Counted from the stretch's first letter, positions 41,567 through 50,731 are shown. The stretch: DNA of 64,000 bases from Arthrobacter sp. NtRootA1 (GCF_019976975.1 NZ_AP024630.1:3720001-3784000), one strand, 5' to 3'. The notes: generated from the letters alone by a model not told the origin. Numbers and translations: made by a program.

Positions 41567-41910
41567 GGGTCTTCCTTTCATCCTTGTCTTCCATAACTAT
41601 GGCCTTTTTTACTGGAACAAAATCGGACGTTCGCTGGGAGCTTCCTGAAAGCCGTTGGCCGTGCTCCAACAGAGCCCGCGTTGAGGCCACATGGCAACCG
41701 CACAGAGCCTCAACGCCCAGGCATCGCGCGTTTCTCCTGTGTTTCGCTGGTGGCATATTCAAGGCTGTGGACGGGGTATGGGGTGCACCATAGAATCAAG
41801 TGGAATTGCCACAGCGACCTGCGGCTTTACAAACCATGCGTGGGGGCGCTGAGCATTCTGTGACGATTGGTTCGCCTTGTTCCAGTCGCAGACGTGCTGA
41901 AGGGTTGCAC
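41567..41910. other. Divergent intergenic region between protease and TPM-domain gene
   Basis: 344 bp without a supported gene. A CCATAACTATGG palindrome lies at 41590-41601, about 25 bp upstream of the protease ATG. A TAGAAT -10-like box at about 41791-41796, with a poor TGTGGAC-like -35 17 bp upstream, could start the plus-strand transcript with a leader of about 115 nt. Both are guesses. Confidence 0.4.
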
Positions 41911-43962
41911 ATGCGGTCAATAGTGAAACGTGTACTCGCCGTGATTGGCGTGGCTGGAATGTTGGCCCTCCCGGCCAGCGCCGCCTGGGCTGCGGATCCG
42001 GTGACCATACCGTCCGGCACAAACATCGTCGATGACGCCAACGTCCTTGGCAGCCGGAAGGGCGAAGTTCAGGACGCCATCCAGAAGACCCTCAAGGACC
42101 ACAAGTACAACCTGTACGTGGTTACGGTGAACTCCTTCGAAAACCCTTCCTCCCCTGCGGACTGGGTTAAGGCAGTTGCCACGAAGAAGGGCATGGGCAA
42201 GGCCGATGCAATCTTGGCGATATCCACAGCCGGCCAGTACAACTTTGCCTTGAATTCCGGGAGCTCCATTTACTCCAAGCAGTCCACCATCGCGCAGAAT
42301 GCCGTGGCAGCGAACCTGGGCGGCGGCAAGAAGGACTACGCCCAGGCCGCCATTGACACCGCTGCTGCCATTGGCGACGCGGCAGGCGGTGGAAGCGGTA
42401 CCGTGCCAAGCGGCAACGGCAGTGCCGGAGTCCTCGTCGGTGTTGGCGTAGTAGCAGCAGGGGGCGCGGCCACCTATCTCTACCTGCGAAACCGGCGCAA
42501 GAAGGCCGGCCAGGCGTCCAGTGCCAGCTACGGCCCGCAAGGACAAGAGCTTGACCCGCTGGCAGCACTGAGTATTCCAGAGCTGCGCCAGAAGAGCGGC
42601 TCGCTGCTGATCGAAGCTGATGACGCCATCAAGTCCAGCGAACAGGAGCTCGGCTTCGCCCAGGCCCAATACGGTGACTCTGCGATTGGCAACTTCACCA
42701 AGGCCCTGCAGGAAGCCAAAGCCCATATGACCGAATCGTTCAAGTTGCAACAGCAGCTGGACGACCATATACCGGACACCGAGGAACAACAGCGCACATG
42801 GCTCGGAGAGATTATTCGCCGTTCAGAAGCGGCACTCGCATCACTACGTGACCAGAAAGCGGACTTCGACTCCCTTCGTGAACTCGAGAAGAAGGCCCCG
42901 CAAGCGTTGGCCACAGTCACCGCAGGCGCCCGGGAGGCCGACTCCAGGATCGCCACCGCAGAGCAATCCCTCGAGGGCCTCCGCAGTAAGTACGCCGAAT
43001 CTGCCTTGACGCAGGTCTCAGACAACATCCTGCAGGCCAAGGAACGCCTTGCTTTCGTGCAGAACGCTACCACCACCGCCCAGGAAAAACTGGCTGCCGG
43101 CGAAAACAGCCTGGCTGCCGTAGCTGTCCGCGCTGCCGAAGAGAGCCTGCACCAGACAAACGTCCTGATCGATGCCATCTCCAAGACTGCAGGCAGCCTT
43201 GACGAGGCACGCGCATCGCTGGAAAGCGCGGTTGCGGAGACCAGCCAGGACCTCGCGCAGGCCAGGGCCATGATCCAGTCGGGTGAACATCCCGAACTCG
43301 CTGGGCCCGTGGCTGGTGTGGAGGCGGCGCTGGGTCAAGTCAAGGCTGAAATCCAAGGTGGCAAGATCGACCCCATTGCTACGTTGACCCGCGTAGAAAC
43401 AGCGCACCAGGCGCTTGATCAGTCGTTGTCCGGCATCCGGGACCAGCAGGAACAGGCCCGCCGTGCCCAAGCATCCTTGCAGCAAACCATCATGGCGGCA
43501 CAGGCCCAGATCAGTGCTACCTCGGATTACATCACGGCCCGTCGGGGTGGCGTTGGCACGGAGGCCCGCACCCGGCTCGCCGAGGCCCAGCGCAATCTCG
43601 ACTATGCTTTGTCGATCTCGCGCAATGACCCGGTGACGGCTCTGACCTATGCCCAGCAGGCACACTCACTCGCCGCGCAGGCAGCACAGCTGGCGCAGGC
43701 CGACGTCGACCACTTCGGCTATGCCGATCAAGGCTACGGCCGCGGTGGCATGTTCGGCGGTGGCGGCGGAGGTGGCGGTCTTGGAGGCGCGATCCTCGGC
43801 GGCATTCTGATTAACTCCATCTTCAACAGCGGTGGCGGCGGTTGGGGCGGCGGCCACAGCGACGGCGGTGGCGGCGGCGGGTTCTTCGGCGGCGACTCCG
43901 GCGGCGGCGACTGGGGCGGCGGTGGAGGAGACTTCGGTGGCGGCGACTCCGGAAGTTTCTAG
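41911..43962 (+). CDS. TPM-domain membrane protein with coiled coil and Gly-rich tail
   Basis: 683 residues. Signal peptide 1-27 (cleavage after AAWA), TPM domain about 30-165 (NIVDDANVLGSRKGEVQDAI, NLYVVTVNSFENP, ADAILAISTAGQYNFAL), a transmembrane helix at about 171-190 (GVLVGVGVVAAGGAATYLYL), then a cytoplasmic, Glu/Ala/Gln-rich helical region about 210-600, probably coiled coil, and a Gly/Asp/Ser-rich low-complexity tail from about 610 (GGGG runs). The ATG at 41911 has a GAAGGG ribosome-binding site. TPM proteins in plants and bacteria are linked to photosystem repair or membrane stress; here the tie to PspA, 99 bases downstream, suggests membrane maintenance. Confidence 0.88.
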   Translation: MRSIVKRVLAVIGVAGMLALPASAAWAADPVTIPSGTNIVDDANVLGSRKGEVQDAIQKTLKDHKYNLYVVTVNSFENPSSPADWVKAVATKKGMGKADAILAISTAGQYNFALNSGSSIYSKQSTIAQNAVAANLGGGKKDYAQAAIDTAAAIGDAAGGGSGTVPSGNGSAGVLVGVGVVAAGGAATYLYLRNRRKKAGQASSASYGPQGQELDPLAALSIPELRQKSGSLLIEADDAIKSSEQELGFAQAQYGDSAIGNFTKALQEAKAHMTESFKLQQQLDDHIPDTEEQQRTWLGEIIRRSEAALASLRDQKADFDSLRELEKKAPQALATVTAGAREADSRIATAEQSLEGLRSKYAESALTQVSDNILQAKERLAFVQNATTTAQEKLAAGENSLAAVAVRAAEESLHQTNVLIDAISKTAGSLDEARASLESAVAETSQDLAQARAMIQSGEHPELAGPVAGVEAALGQVKAEIQGGKIDPIATLTRVETAHQALDQSLSGIRDQQEQARRAQASLQQTIMAAQAQISATSDYITARRGGVGTEARTRLAEAQRNLDYALSISRNDPVTALTYAQQAHSLAAQAAQLAQADVDHFGYADQGYGRGGMFGGGGGGGGLGGAILGGILINSIFNSGGGGWGGGHSDGGGGGGFFGGDSGGGDWGGGGGDFGGGDSGSF

Positions 43963-43972
43963 CCCCACAGTT

Positions 43973-43996
43973 TAGATGGGGTCCATGCCCCGTCTA
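43973..43996 (+). terminator. Hairpin between TPM-domain gene and pspA
   Basis: Stem TAGATGGGG / CCCCGTCTA (43973-43981 with 43988-43996) with a 6-base loop and one G-T pair; no T-run follows. More likely a processing or attenuation signal inside an operon than a full stop. Confidence 0.4.
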
Positions 43997-44061
43997 GGAG
44001 CGGTACAACAACTGATCACTGATTTCAGTGGCTTCCACTGAGCAGGACGAAAGGCAACACC

Positions 44062-44850
44062 ATGGTTAAGCAGTCCATTTTCGGTCGGATCTCGCAGCTC
44101 GCCAAAGCAAACATCAACGCTTTGCTGGACCAGGCTGAGGACCCGCAGAAGATGCTGGACCAGATGGTCCGCGACTACACGAACAACATTGCTGAGGCCG
44201 AGTCCGCAGTGGCTCAGACCATCGGGAACCTCCGCATGCTGCAGGCCGACTACAACGAAGACGTCAAGAACGCCCAGGACTGGGGCAACAAAGCCCTTGC
44301 CGCGTCACGCAAGGCCGACGAATACCGTGCTGCCGGGGATACCGAGGATGCCACGAAATTCGATAATCTGGCCAAGGTTGCCATCCAACGCCAAATGACG
44401 GCAGAGTCCGAAGCCAGGGCCGCCGAGCCCAGCATTGCGTCCCAGACTGAGGTTGTGGACAAGCTCAAGAGCGGGCTTGACCAAATGAAGAACAAGCTCA
44501 ACCAACTCACTGCCAAGCGCAATGAACTCGTGGCCCGTTCCAAGACCGCTGCTGCGCAGTCGCAGGTGCACGATGCCCTGAAGAGCATCGACATCATGGA
44601 CCCCACGAGTGAAGTTGGCCGCTTCGAAGAGAAGATTCGCCGCGAGGAGGCCAAGGTCCTGGGCCAGCAGGAACTTGCTGCATCCAGCTTGGACGCCCAG
44701 TTCAACCAGCTGGAAGACCTTGGGGAGCAGACCGAAATTGAGGCGCGTCTGGCAGCTCTGAAGTCCGGCGGCAGCAAGCCTGCGATCGGGGCCGGTGCCC
44801 CTGCCTCCAGCGGTGCAACCATCGACGAAACCGACTTCGACAAGCTCTAA
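44062..44850 (+). CDS. pspA: Phage-shock-protein A family membrane-stress protein
   Basis: 262 residues, predominantly helical: SIFGRISQLAKANINALLDQ, EDPQKMLDQMVRDYTNNIAE, AESAVAQTIGNLRMLQADYN, KLNQLTAKRNELVARSKTAA and a region rich in Glu/Lys/Arg. PspA/IM30/Vipp1 proteins form oligomeric scaffolds on the inner face of the membrane and help keep the proton gradient under stress; the N-terminal amphipathic helix is present. C-terminal about 30 residues are Gly/Ala/Ser-rich. The ATG follows an AAAGG ribosome-binding site and a 99-base gap after the TPM-domain gene. A canonical terminator ends the unit. Confidence 0.96.
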   Translation: MVKQSIFGRISQLAKANINALLDQAEDPQKMLDQMVRDYTNNIAEAESAVAQTIGNLRMLQADYNEDVKNAQDWGNKALAASRKADEYRAAGDTEDATKFDNLAKVAIQRQMTAESEARAAEPSIASQTEVVDKLKSGLDQMKNKLNQLTAKRNELVARSKTAAAQSQVHDALKSIDIMDPTSEVGRFEEKIRREEAKVLGQQELAASSLDAQFNQLEDLGEQTEIEARLAALKSGGSKPAIGAGAPASSGATIDETDFDKL

Positions 44851-44897
44851 CAACGTAGGGCATGGCAGCCCTTTGATGTTGCCTGAACCATGAAAAC

Positions 44898-44926
44898 TGG
44901 CCGGATCCCTCTTCGGGGTCCGGCCA
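44898..44926 (+). terminator. Intrinsic terminator after pspA
   Basis: Perfect 8-bp stem TGGCCGGA / TCCGGCCA (44898-44905 with 44919-44926) followed by TTTCGTTCT, 48 bases past the pspA stop. Confidence 0.85.
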
Positions 44927-44951
44927 TTTCGTTCTCTGTGCAGAACTTTGC

Positions 44952-45749
44952 CTACAGCGGGGAGGCCTCCAATGGATCCTGGCTGGGGCTGGCATCTGTG
45001 GCCACTTCAGCACGAATTTCGAAGCCCTTTGGGTGAAAATATGTCACAGTGCATTCCAGGACTTCACCGTGTGCTCCCAGCGTGGTCCTTTCCAAGCGCG
45101 GAACCATGGGAAATTCGCGGACATTCAGGGCATCAGCGAGGTGCTCCGGCGGGGCGTGCATCGTGACGTTGATTTCAGCACGCTGGAGGGGCTTGGATGT
45201 CCGGTCCTGGATCACCTGGTAGATGGAATTGCGCTCGGCGTCCGCGAGGCTGATGTGACGGCCAATGTGCGAGGGAATGAAGATCTCCGCGATGGCATAG
45301 GGCCAACCGCCGCTTGAATAGGAGCGACGGATCACGAGGACAAGGTTGTCATCGGATACCAGCTTGGCTGGCACCGACCTATCCTTCTCCATCCATTTGT
45401 ATTCAATCAGGCCTTTGACAGTCTTCATTCCTGCCGCTGTGAACGTCTCCATGAAGGGCGCCAGGCGGTTCAGCATCCGTACCGGACGCTGGGCCATGAC
45501 GAAAGTTCCCTTGCCCTGCCGGCGAACAAGCAGCCCCTTCACAACAAGGCTTTCTATCGCCTTGCGGACCGTAGTACGACTGATCCCGTACTCGTCCATC
45601 AATGATTCTTCGGTCGGGATCCGTGCGCCCGGTTCCAACCGGCTGACTTGATCCGTCAGTACGTCTGCAACCTGCTGGTAAACCGCTACAGGGCTGTTCC
45701 TCTGCAGGGCGTGTCGATCCAGGCCCTGGTTGTAGTCTTCCTTGACCAT
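44952..45749 (-). CDS. GntR-family transcriptional regulator with UTRA domain (HutC type)
   Basis: 265 residues from the ATG at 45749 with a GGGAAGG ribosome-binding site. N-terminal winged helix: YQQVADVLTDQVSRLEPGAR, IPTEESLMDEYGISRTTVRK, AIESLVVKGLLVRRQGKGTF; C-terminal UTRA effector domain about 95-240 (ADVLVVIRRSYSSGG-like, HVGRHISLADAERNSIYQVI, AEINVTMHAPPEHLADALNV). These regulators bind an operator as dimers and respond to a small ligand, often an amino acid, sugar phosphate or phosphonate. No enzyme or transporter gene adjoins it, so the target is not evident; the tRNA genes lie upstream on the same strand. Confidence 0.92.
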   Translation of the reverse strand: MVKEDYNQGLDRHALQRNSPVAVYQQVADVLTDQVSRLEPGARIPTEESLMDEYGISRTTVRKAIESLVVKGLLVRRQGKGTFVMAQRPVRMLNRLAPFMETFTAAGMKTVKGLIEYKWMEKDRSVPAKLVSDDNLVLVIRRSYSSGGWPYAIAEIFIPSHIGRHISLADAERNSIYQVIQDRTSKPLQRAEINVTMHAPPEHLADALNVREFPMVPRLERTTLGAHGEVLECTVTYFHPKGFEIRAEVATDASPSQDPLEASPL

Positions 45750-45852
45750 CCGGCCTTCCCATCCATTCCCGGCGTGCAGCCGTTCCGGATTTGATGCTAG
45801 CACCGGCACTGAACGCGAACACCGGCACGGCCGGGCCTGTGCCGCACAAACA

Positions 45853-45887
45853 AAAGGTCCGGATCAGTGAAACTGATCCGGACCTTT
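45853..45887 (-). terminator. Terminator of the first tRNA-fMet gene
   Basis: Perfect 16-bp stem AAAGGTCCGGATCAGT / ACTGATCCGGACCTTT with a 3-base loop, followed on the minus strand by TTTTGTTTG. Begins 6 bases after the tRNA. Confidence 0.92.
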
Positions 45888-45893
45888 CTCCAG

Positions 45894-45967
45894 TTGCGGG
45901 GACAGGATTTGAACCTGTGACCTCTGGGTTATGAGCCCAGCGAGCTACCGAACTGCTCCACCCCGCG
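45894..45967 (-). tRNA. tRNA-fMet (CAT), initiator, copy 1
   Basis: 74 nt without encoded CCA. Cloverleaf: acceptor CGCGGGG / CCCCGCA with the initiator-specific C1-A72 mismatch, A11-U24 in the D-stem, anticodon loop CTCATAA (anticodon CAT) closed by CTGGG/CCCAG with three consecutive G-C pairs next to the loop, and a T-arm ACAGG-TTCAAAT-CCTGT. These are the hallmarks of the initiator, not the elongator, tRNA. Sequence is identical to copy 2. Transcribed on the minus strand, upstream of the GntR gene, with its own terminator. Confidence 0.97.
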
Positions 45968-46145
45968 TCGCAAGAACAACTCTACCGCACCAGGCAGGGT
46001 GCTTATGACCATAATGGGTTGAAGGTGCTGCAGATCACGGCCCTGGGGTTGGCCAGCAAATGGTCGCCAGGCTCTGCGGCGAAATCGACCTTCCGAGCCT
46101 GCCCCTGACCCTGCGCCAACTCCGGCCCAAACACCCGGGGAATAC

Positions 46146-46183
46146 AAAAGATCCGGACCAGTAAATACTGATCCGGATCTTTT
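46146..46183 (-). terminator. Terminator of the second tRNA-fMet gene
   Basis: 18-bp stem starting AAAAGATCCGGACCAGTA paired with TACTGATCCGGATCTTTT, one G-T pair, 2-base loop; followed on the minus strand by TTTTGTATT. Begins 6 bases after the tRNA. Confidence 0.9.
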
Positions 46184-46189
46184 CTCCAG

Positions 46190-46263
46190 TTGCGGGGACA
46201 GGATTTGAACCTGTGACCTCTGGGTTATGAGCCCAGCGAGCTACCGAACTGCTCCACCCCGCG
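46190..46263 (-). tRNA. tRNA-fMet (CAT), initiator, copy 2
   Basis: 74 nt, identical base for base to copy 1 and with the same initiator features (C1-A72 mismatch, three G-C pairs in the anticodon stem, A11-U24). The 5' flank CGTCGCAAGAACAAC and the 3' flank are also shared with copy 1, so the duplicated unit is about 95 bp. Each copy has its own terminator, so they are separate transcription units or at least separately terminated. Confidence 0.97.
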
Positions 46264-46393
46264 TCGCAAGAACAACATTACCGTCCGGTGAATGACAGAC
46301 CAAATCCTGGCGACGTGACGTGCATCTCCCCCGTCAATATCGCTCCCCCGGACGCCCAGCAGACCGCTTGCCCGAGGGGCTCCTCTAAATCGA

Positions 46394-46435
46394 AAGGGCC
46401 GTTGCCCGCTCCAGGAGGAGAGGACAACGGCCCTT
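46394..46435 (-). terminator. Terminator of the UPF0182 gene
   Basis: 11-bp perfect stem AAGGGCCGTTG / CAACGGCCCTT (46394-46404 with 46425-46435); on the minus strand the hairpin is followed by TTCGATTT. Lies 33 bases past the UPF0182 stop. Confidence 0.85.
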
Positions 46436-46467
46436 CTAATCATGCGGCGTCAAACATTCACCGGGTA

Positions 46468-49464
46468 CTAGCTGCTCGGTGAAGGCGACGGTGTGGCGCT
46501 GGGTGTAGCAGTCGGCGTCGCTGTCGGTTCGGGCGTTATGCCGAGACGGGTTTCAGCGTCGATCGCCCTCTTGAGAGCATCGGAGAGCTTCGCCTGCTGC
46601 TGGCCATAACCGGCAAAGTCTCCCTTTGCCAAAGCTCCTTGGCCATCCTGGATTGCCTTGTTGGCGTCGTCGAGAGCAGCCTTGAGGTCAGCCTTGGCAT
46701 CGGTCGGGCCGGCAGGAGGCGTTGTGGTCCCAGGGGGTGTTGCGGGCGTCTGGCCATTGTTCTCAGAGTCGCCAGCCTTGGCACCGGAGTTACCGCCGAA
46801 CAACTGGTCCAGGGCCTCATCCAAGGTAGCTGCAAAGCCGATCTTGTCACCGAATGCCACGAGGACCCGCTGCAGGGTGGGGTAAGAGGTCTCGCCTGTT
46901 GACTTCAGGTAGACGGGCTGGACGTAGAGTAGACCGCCACCGACGGGCAGGGTCAGCAGGTTGCCGTTCAAAACGTCCGAAGCGCCCTGACGCAGCAAGT
47001 TAAGCGCCTGGGAAACGGTGGGATCCGAGTTGAACTTGTTCTGCGCCTGTCCGGGGCCAGGAACCTGGGTGTCCGTTGGAAGTTGCAACAGCCTTAGTTT
47101 GCCGTAGCTGTCCGCCTTAACACCCTTGACATTCCCGGCATCGGAATCGGCGGCCAGGAATCCGTAGAGGATATTCCTTGCATTGCCGTTGACTGTTTGC
47201 GGGATGAACGAAGACGTCAGCTGGAACGCAGGCTTCTCCTGGTCAGGCATCTGCAAAGACATGTAGAACGGCGGCTGCTTGACTGCTTCCGAGACCGTTG
47301 GGTCGTTCGGAACACTCCAGGCATCGTTGTTCTGATAGAAGTTGTCTGGGTTGGTGACGTGGTAGCGACCCAGAAGTTCACGCTGGACCTTGAAAAGGTC
47401 CTCGGGGTAACGGACGTGGCTCATGAGGTCGCCAGACATCTCGCTGTAGGGCTTGATCGTGGTGGGGAACACCTTCTGCCAAGCCTTCAGGAGAGGATCC
47501 TGGTCGTCCCAGGCGTAGAGCGTGACCGAGCCGTCGTAGGCATCAACCGTGGCCTTGACCGAGTTGCGGATGTAATTCACCGAGCTGTTGGGCAGTGTCA
47601 CCGTCCGGCCTGCGCTGGTCTGCGAATCAACGGTCGCGTTCTGCAACTGCTGGGGTTGGGAGTACGGGAAGTACTGGCTGGTGGTGTAACCATCAACGAT
47701 CCACTTCACCCGACCATCCACGACGGCCGGATACGCGTTGCCATCCACGGTCAGGTAGGGAGCGAGCTTCTCAACCCGTTCGCGGGGATTGCGGTCGTAG
47801 AGAATCTGGGATTTCTCGTTCACGCCGTCCGAAAGCAACAAATCCGAGGACTGGAATTTGATGGAGTACAGAATGCGGTTGAGCCAGTTGCCTACATTGG
47901 GTCCGCCGTTGCCGGTGAAGGTGTATTGCGTCTCTCCCCCGCCTTCGCGTCCCGCTGGGCGGTCCTGTTCGCGATGCTGGGCACCTTCGGGAGCGCCAAC
48001 GATCGAATATTCAGGAGAGTTCTCGCCGAAGTAGATGCGGGGTTCGTACGTGGTGTCATTGCCGAGAACGCCGTTGGACGGAATGCCTGATTGCAGGAAT
48101 TCCGGCTTGCCATCAACGGTGAACTTATTGCCCTTCGCGGCGACCACACCATAACCGTGGGTGTAAACGATGTGCCGGTTGACCCAGGTCTGCTGGTTTG
48201 CGCTCAGGCCATCAGGGTTCAGCTCGCGAACAGCGATAACGGTGTCCTGTACTTTGCCGTCCACCGTGTAGCGGTCCACATTCAGCGTCTGCGGGAATTG
48301 ATAGTACGGACGGTACTGCTCAAGCTGGGCGAACGCCGAGGAGATGAGGTTCGGGTCCAGCAGGCGGATGTTGGCCGCCGTCTGCGCGTCCTTTGCCAAA
48401 GCTCCGCTTGTAGCCGTTGTTGTGGCGTTATAGGCGGAGACATCAATCTTGTCCAAGCCGTAGGCTGCCCGGGTCATCTTGATATTGCGGTCAATAAACT
48501 CCCTTTCCAGGGTGTTCTCCGAAGGGCGCACCTGGAATTGCTGGATTACCCATGGGTAGACGCCACCAGCCAAGATAGCTGTGATGATCAGCATCGCGGT
48601 ACCGATCACGGGCAGGCGCCAGCGGCCAATAACCGCAGCAATGATAAAGAGGATCGCAACCAAGCCCGCAGCAACCGCCAGGATGGCCTTGGTGGGCACA
48701 ACGGCATTGACGTCCGTATACAGCGCACCTGCCCACCGTCCGGATGAGCTCTGCACAGTGGAGTACCTGTCCAGCCAGAAATTCACGCCAAGGAGCAACA
48801 GGAAGAATGCACCGGTTACGGCAATGTGGATTTGGGCGGCACGGCTGGTGAAAACACCACGCTCCATGAGCCGGATGCTTCCATACAGGTAATGCGTGAG
48901 GATGCCGGCAATGCCAGCCACTACGGCGATGCTGATGAGGAATCCGGTGACAAAGCCAAGGAACGGGAGCGACATCAGGTAGAAGCTGATGTCCAGATTG
49001 AACAACGGATCCGTTTGGCCGAAGGGCTCCTGGTTGAAGAAGAGGAGGACCTTCTGCCACTGGCTTGCCGCGGCGCTGCCGGCAAAGAGCCCGAACAGGA
49101 TGGGAAGGCCAACCATGACGACGCGGCGGACAGGCTCAAGCTGGGCCTGGTAGCGGTTGAGGTTGTCACGTGACTCAGCATCCGGAGCATAGACCGGCCG
49201 GGCGTGGTACGCGATCCTGATGGCGAAGTAGACGGCAGCGAACATCATGGCGAAACCGACCAGGAACGTGACGATCCGGGCGAGGTTCTCACGGACATAA
49301 ACTTCGAAGAAGCCGAGCTGCTGGTACCAGAGGACATCTGTCCATACATTGGCGAAGAAAATGAATCCAACGACGGCCACTGCCACGACGATGAGCGTCG
49401 GAGTCAGGGCACCTCGTCTCAGCGGCGATCTTCCGGGCGGGTTGGAGCTGGCGGGACGGGACAA
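46468..49464 (-). CDS. UPF0182 family large membrane protein
   Basis: 998 residues from a TTG preceded by GAGGT at suitable spacing. Seven transmembrane helices lie in the N-terminal third (about 20-340), followed by a large extracytoplasmic region with family motifs NLNRYQAQLEPVRRVVMVG, DPLFNLDISFYLMSLPFLGF, FYQNNDAWSVPNDP and YGFLAADSDAGNVKGVKADS, and a C-terminal Ala/Thr/Pro-rich stretch ending in a low-complexity tail (TPTATPSATPSPSPSS). The family is conserved across actinobacteria and cyanobacteria, but its function is unknown. Divergently placed near the YlbL-type gene on the same strand (130 bases). Confidence 0.94.
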   Translation of the reverse strand: MSRPASSNPPGRSPLRRGALTPTLIVVAVAVVGFIFFANVWTDVLWYQQLGFFEVYVRENLARIVTFLVGFAMMFAAVYFAIRIAYHARPVYAPDAESRDNLNRYQAQLEPVRRVVMVGLPILFGLFAGSAAASQWQKVLLFFNQEPFGQTDPLFNLDISFYLMSLPFLGFVTGFLISIAVVAGIAGILTHYLYGSIRLMERGVFTSRAAQIHIAVTGAFFLLLLGVNFWLDRYSTVQSSSGRWAGALYTDVNAVVPTKAILAVAAGLVAILFIIAAVIGRWRLPVIGTAMLIITAILAGGVYPWVIQQFQVRPSENTLEREFIDRNIKMTRAAYGLDKIDVSAYNATTTATSGALAKDAQTAANIRLLDPNLISSAFAQLEQYRPYYQFPQTLNVDRYTVDGKVQDTVIAVRELNPDGLSANQQTWVNRHIVYTHGYGVVAAKGNKFTVDGKPEFLQSGIPSNGVLGNDTTYEPRIYFGENSPEYSIVGAPEGAQHREQDRPAGREGGGETQYTFTGNGGPNVGNWLNRILYSIKFQSSDLLLSDGVNEKSQILYDRNPRERVEKLAPYLTVDGNAYPAVVDGRVKWIVDGYTTSQYFPYSQPQQLQNATVDSQTSAGRTVTLPNSSVNYIRNSVKATVDAYDGSVTLYAWDDQDPLLKAWQKVFPTTIKPYSEMSGDLMSHVRYPEDLFKVQRELLGRYHVTNPDNFYQNNDAWSVPNDPTVSEAVKQPPFYMSLQMPDQEKPAFQLTSSFIPQTVNGNARNILYGFLAADSDAGNVKGVKADSYGKLRLLQLPTDTQVPGPGQAQNKFNSDPTVSQALNLLRQGASDVLNGNLLTLPVGGGLLYVQPVYLKSTGETSYPTLQRVLVAFGDKIGFAATLDEALDQLFGGNSGAKAGDSENNGQTPATPPGTTTPPAGPTDAKADLKAALDDANKAIQDGQGALAKGDFAGYGQQQAKLSDALKRAIDAETRLGITPEPTATPTATPSATPSPSPSS

Positions 49465-49594
49465 ACTCTGTACCTCATTGGTGGTCGTCAGTTAAAAGTC
49501 GGTGTGCGTGTGTTCGACGATCTCTGCCCCTGGGCGATGGCGGAGTCCGTCATATATGCCACGAGTGGCGGTGGAGCTAAGTTCCACCGCCAGT

Positions 49595-50731
49595 CTAGTT
49601 GTTGGTGCAGGTGGGAAGGCCCGCCGTGTCCTGTCCTGAACCGAGTCGTTCCACTGCCGCGGTGGCATCGGCCAAGGTTTCCACCTTCACCACCTGCAGG
49701 CCATCAGGAACGTGCCCTACGACGTCGCCGCAATTCGCGGCCGGAGCCAGGAACATCGTGGCTCCATGCTGGCGCGCTCCAATCATCTTCTGCGCAATGC
49801 CGCCGATGGCTCCCACTGCTCCATCGGCGGTGATGGTTCCGGTCCCGGCCACGTGCTTTCCTCCTGTGAGGTCCCCCGGCGTGAGATTGTCCACGATGCC
49901 CAGGGCAAACATCATTCCTGCGCTTGGACCCCCCACATTGTCCAAGGAAATTTTCACCTCAAACGGGAAAGTGAAGTCGCTGCCCAGGAGGATGCCCAGG
50001 ACATAGCGGCCAGCCGGATTCTTGGTGGGCGTTATCGTTTCCGTGACTGCAGAACCGTTCCTGTCCACGACGAGGACCGCCGGGGTGCCGTTTCCGGCTG
50101 CCAGTTCAGCCTGGACCATGCTGAGGGAGGAGATCGGCTTTCCATTAATGGAGGTCAACCGGTCGCCCTCCTGAAGTTTCCCCACTGAAGGTGACGGATC
50201 CGACAGGCCCGCCACCTTGAGCCTCTGTTCAAAAGGGATGTCCAATTGCCGCAGCGCTGCGGCAACAGCGTTTTCCTGCGAAGTCTCCATGGCAATTTCG
50301 CCTTGCTGGACCGTCTCCTCCGCCGTCGTGCCTTTGGGATAGATCAATTCCTCGGGATAAACGGCTTTCGATTTGTCCAACCACGCCCGAAAGACCTCAA
50401 AAATAGTTGCAGGAGTCTTCGGCCCGCCCGCCATCACTACCGTCGTCAGGTCCAGGTTCCCCTTGGCCGGGAAGGACTCATGTCCCGAAATGCTGATGAC
50501 CGGCTTGTCCCCATCCTGCCCCAACGTATTAAACGTCGGTCCGGCAGACTCAACAACGTAGGGAACCGGCAAAGCAGCCGCCCCGATCCCAAGTCCGAGT
50601 GCCAGCAGTCCCGAAACCACCATGATCATGTACCGGCCGCTGCCGGGAGGTTCCGGAGATTCCGGGGAGGAATCGGCGTCGGGCGTTTGACGCGGATCGA
50701 GCGAGCCCTCCGGGCTGGGCGAAGTAAGCAT
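49595..50731 (-). CDS. YlbL-type PDZ and Lon-like (S16) serine protease
   Basis: 378 residues. Cytoplasmic N-terminus of about 33 residues, one transmembrane helix at about 34-57, a PDZ domain (about 170-235; LQEGDRLTSINGKPISSLSM), then a Lon-type S16 domain with catalytic Ser270 in VGGPSAGMMFALGI and Lys315 in GAIGGIAQKMIGA. Related to YlbL of Bacillus, implicated in controlling cell-division and DNA-damage proteins, and to the mycobacterial protein encoded next to the UPF0182 gene. Membrane-bound with the protease outside. The ATG at 50731 is the natural start. Confidence 0.93.
   Translation of the reverse strand: MLTSPSPEGSLDPRQTPDADSSPESPEPPGSGRYMIMVVSGLLALGLGIGAAALPVPYVVESAGPTFNTLGQDGDKPVISISGHESFPAKGNLDLTTVVMAGGPKTPATIFEVFRAWLDKSKAVYPEELIYPKGTTAEETVQQGEIAMETSQENAVAAALRQLDIPFEQRLKVAGLSDPSPSVGKLQEGDRLTSINGKPISSLSMVQAELAAGNGTPAVLVVDRNGSAVTETITPTKNPAGRYVLGILLGSDFTFPFEVKISLDNVGGPSAGMMFALGIVDNLTPGDLTGGKHVAGTGTITADGAVGAIGGIAQKMIGARQHGATMFLAPAANCGDVVGHVPDGLQVVKVETLADATAAVERLGSGQDTAGLPTCTNN

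Noticed and set aside
43740..43960. Dense GGC/GGT repeats at the end of the TPM-domain gene as a possible repeat element
   Set aside because: They encode the protein's Gly-rich tail in frame, a usual feature of this family, and show no fixed period.
45929..46443. Two small minus-strand frames ending in the same FLRRGVEQFGSSLGS sequence
   Set aside because: The shared peptide is the translation of the two identical tRNA-fMet genes and their flanks.
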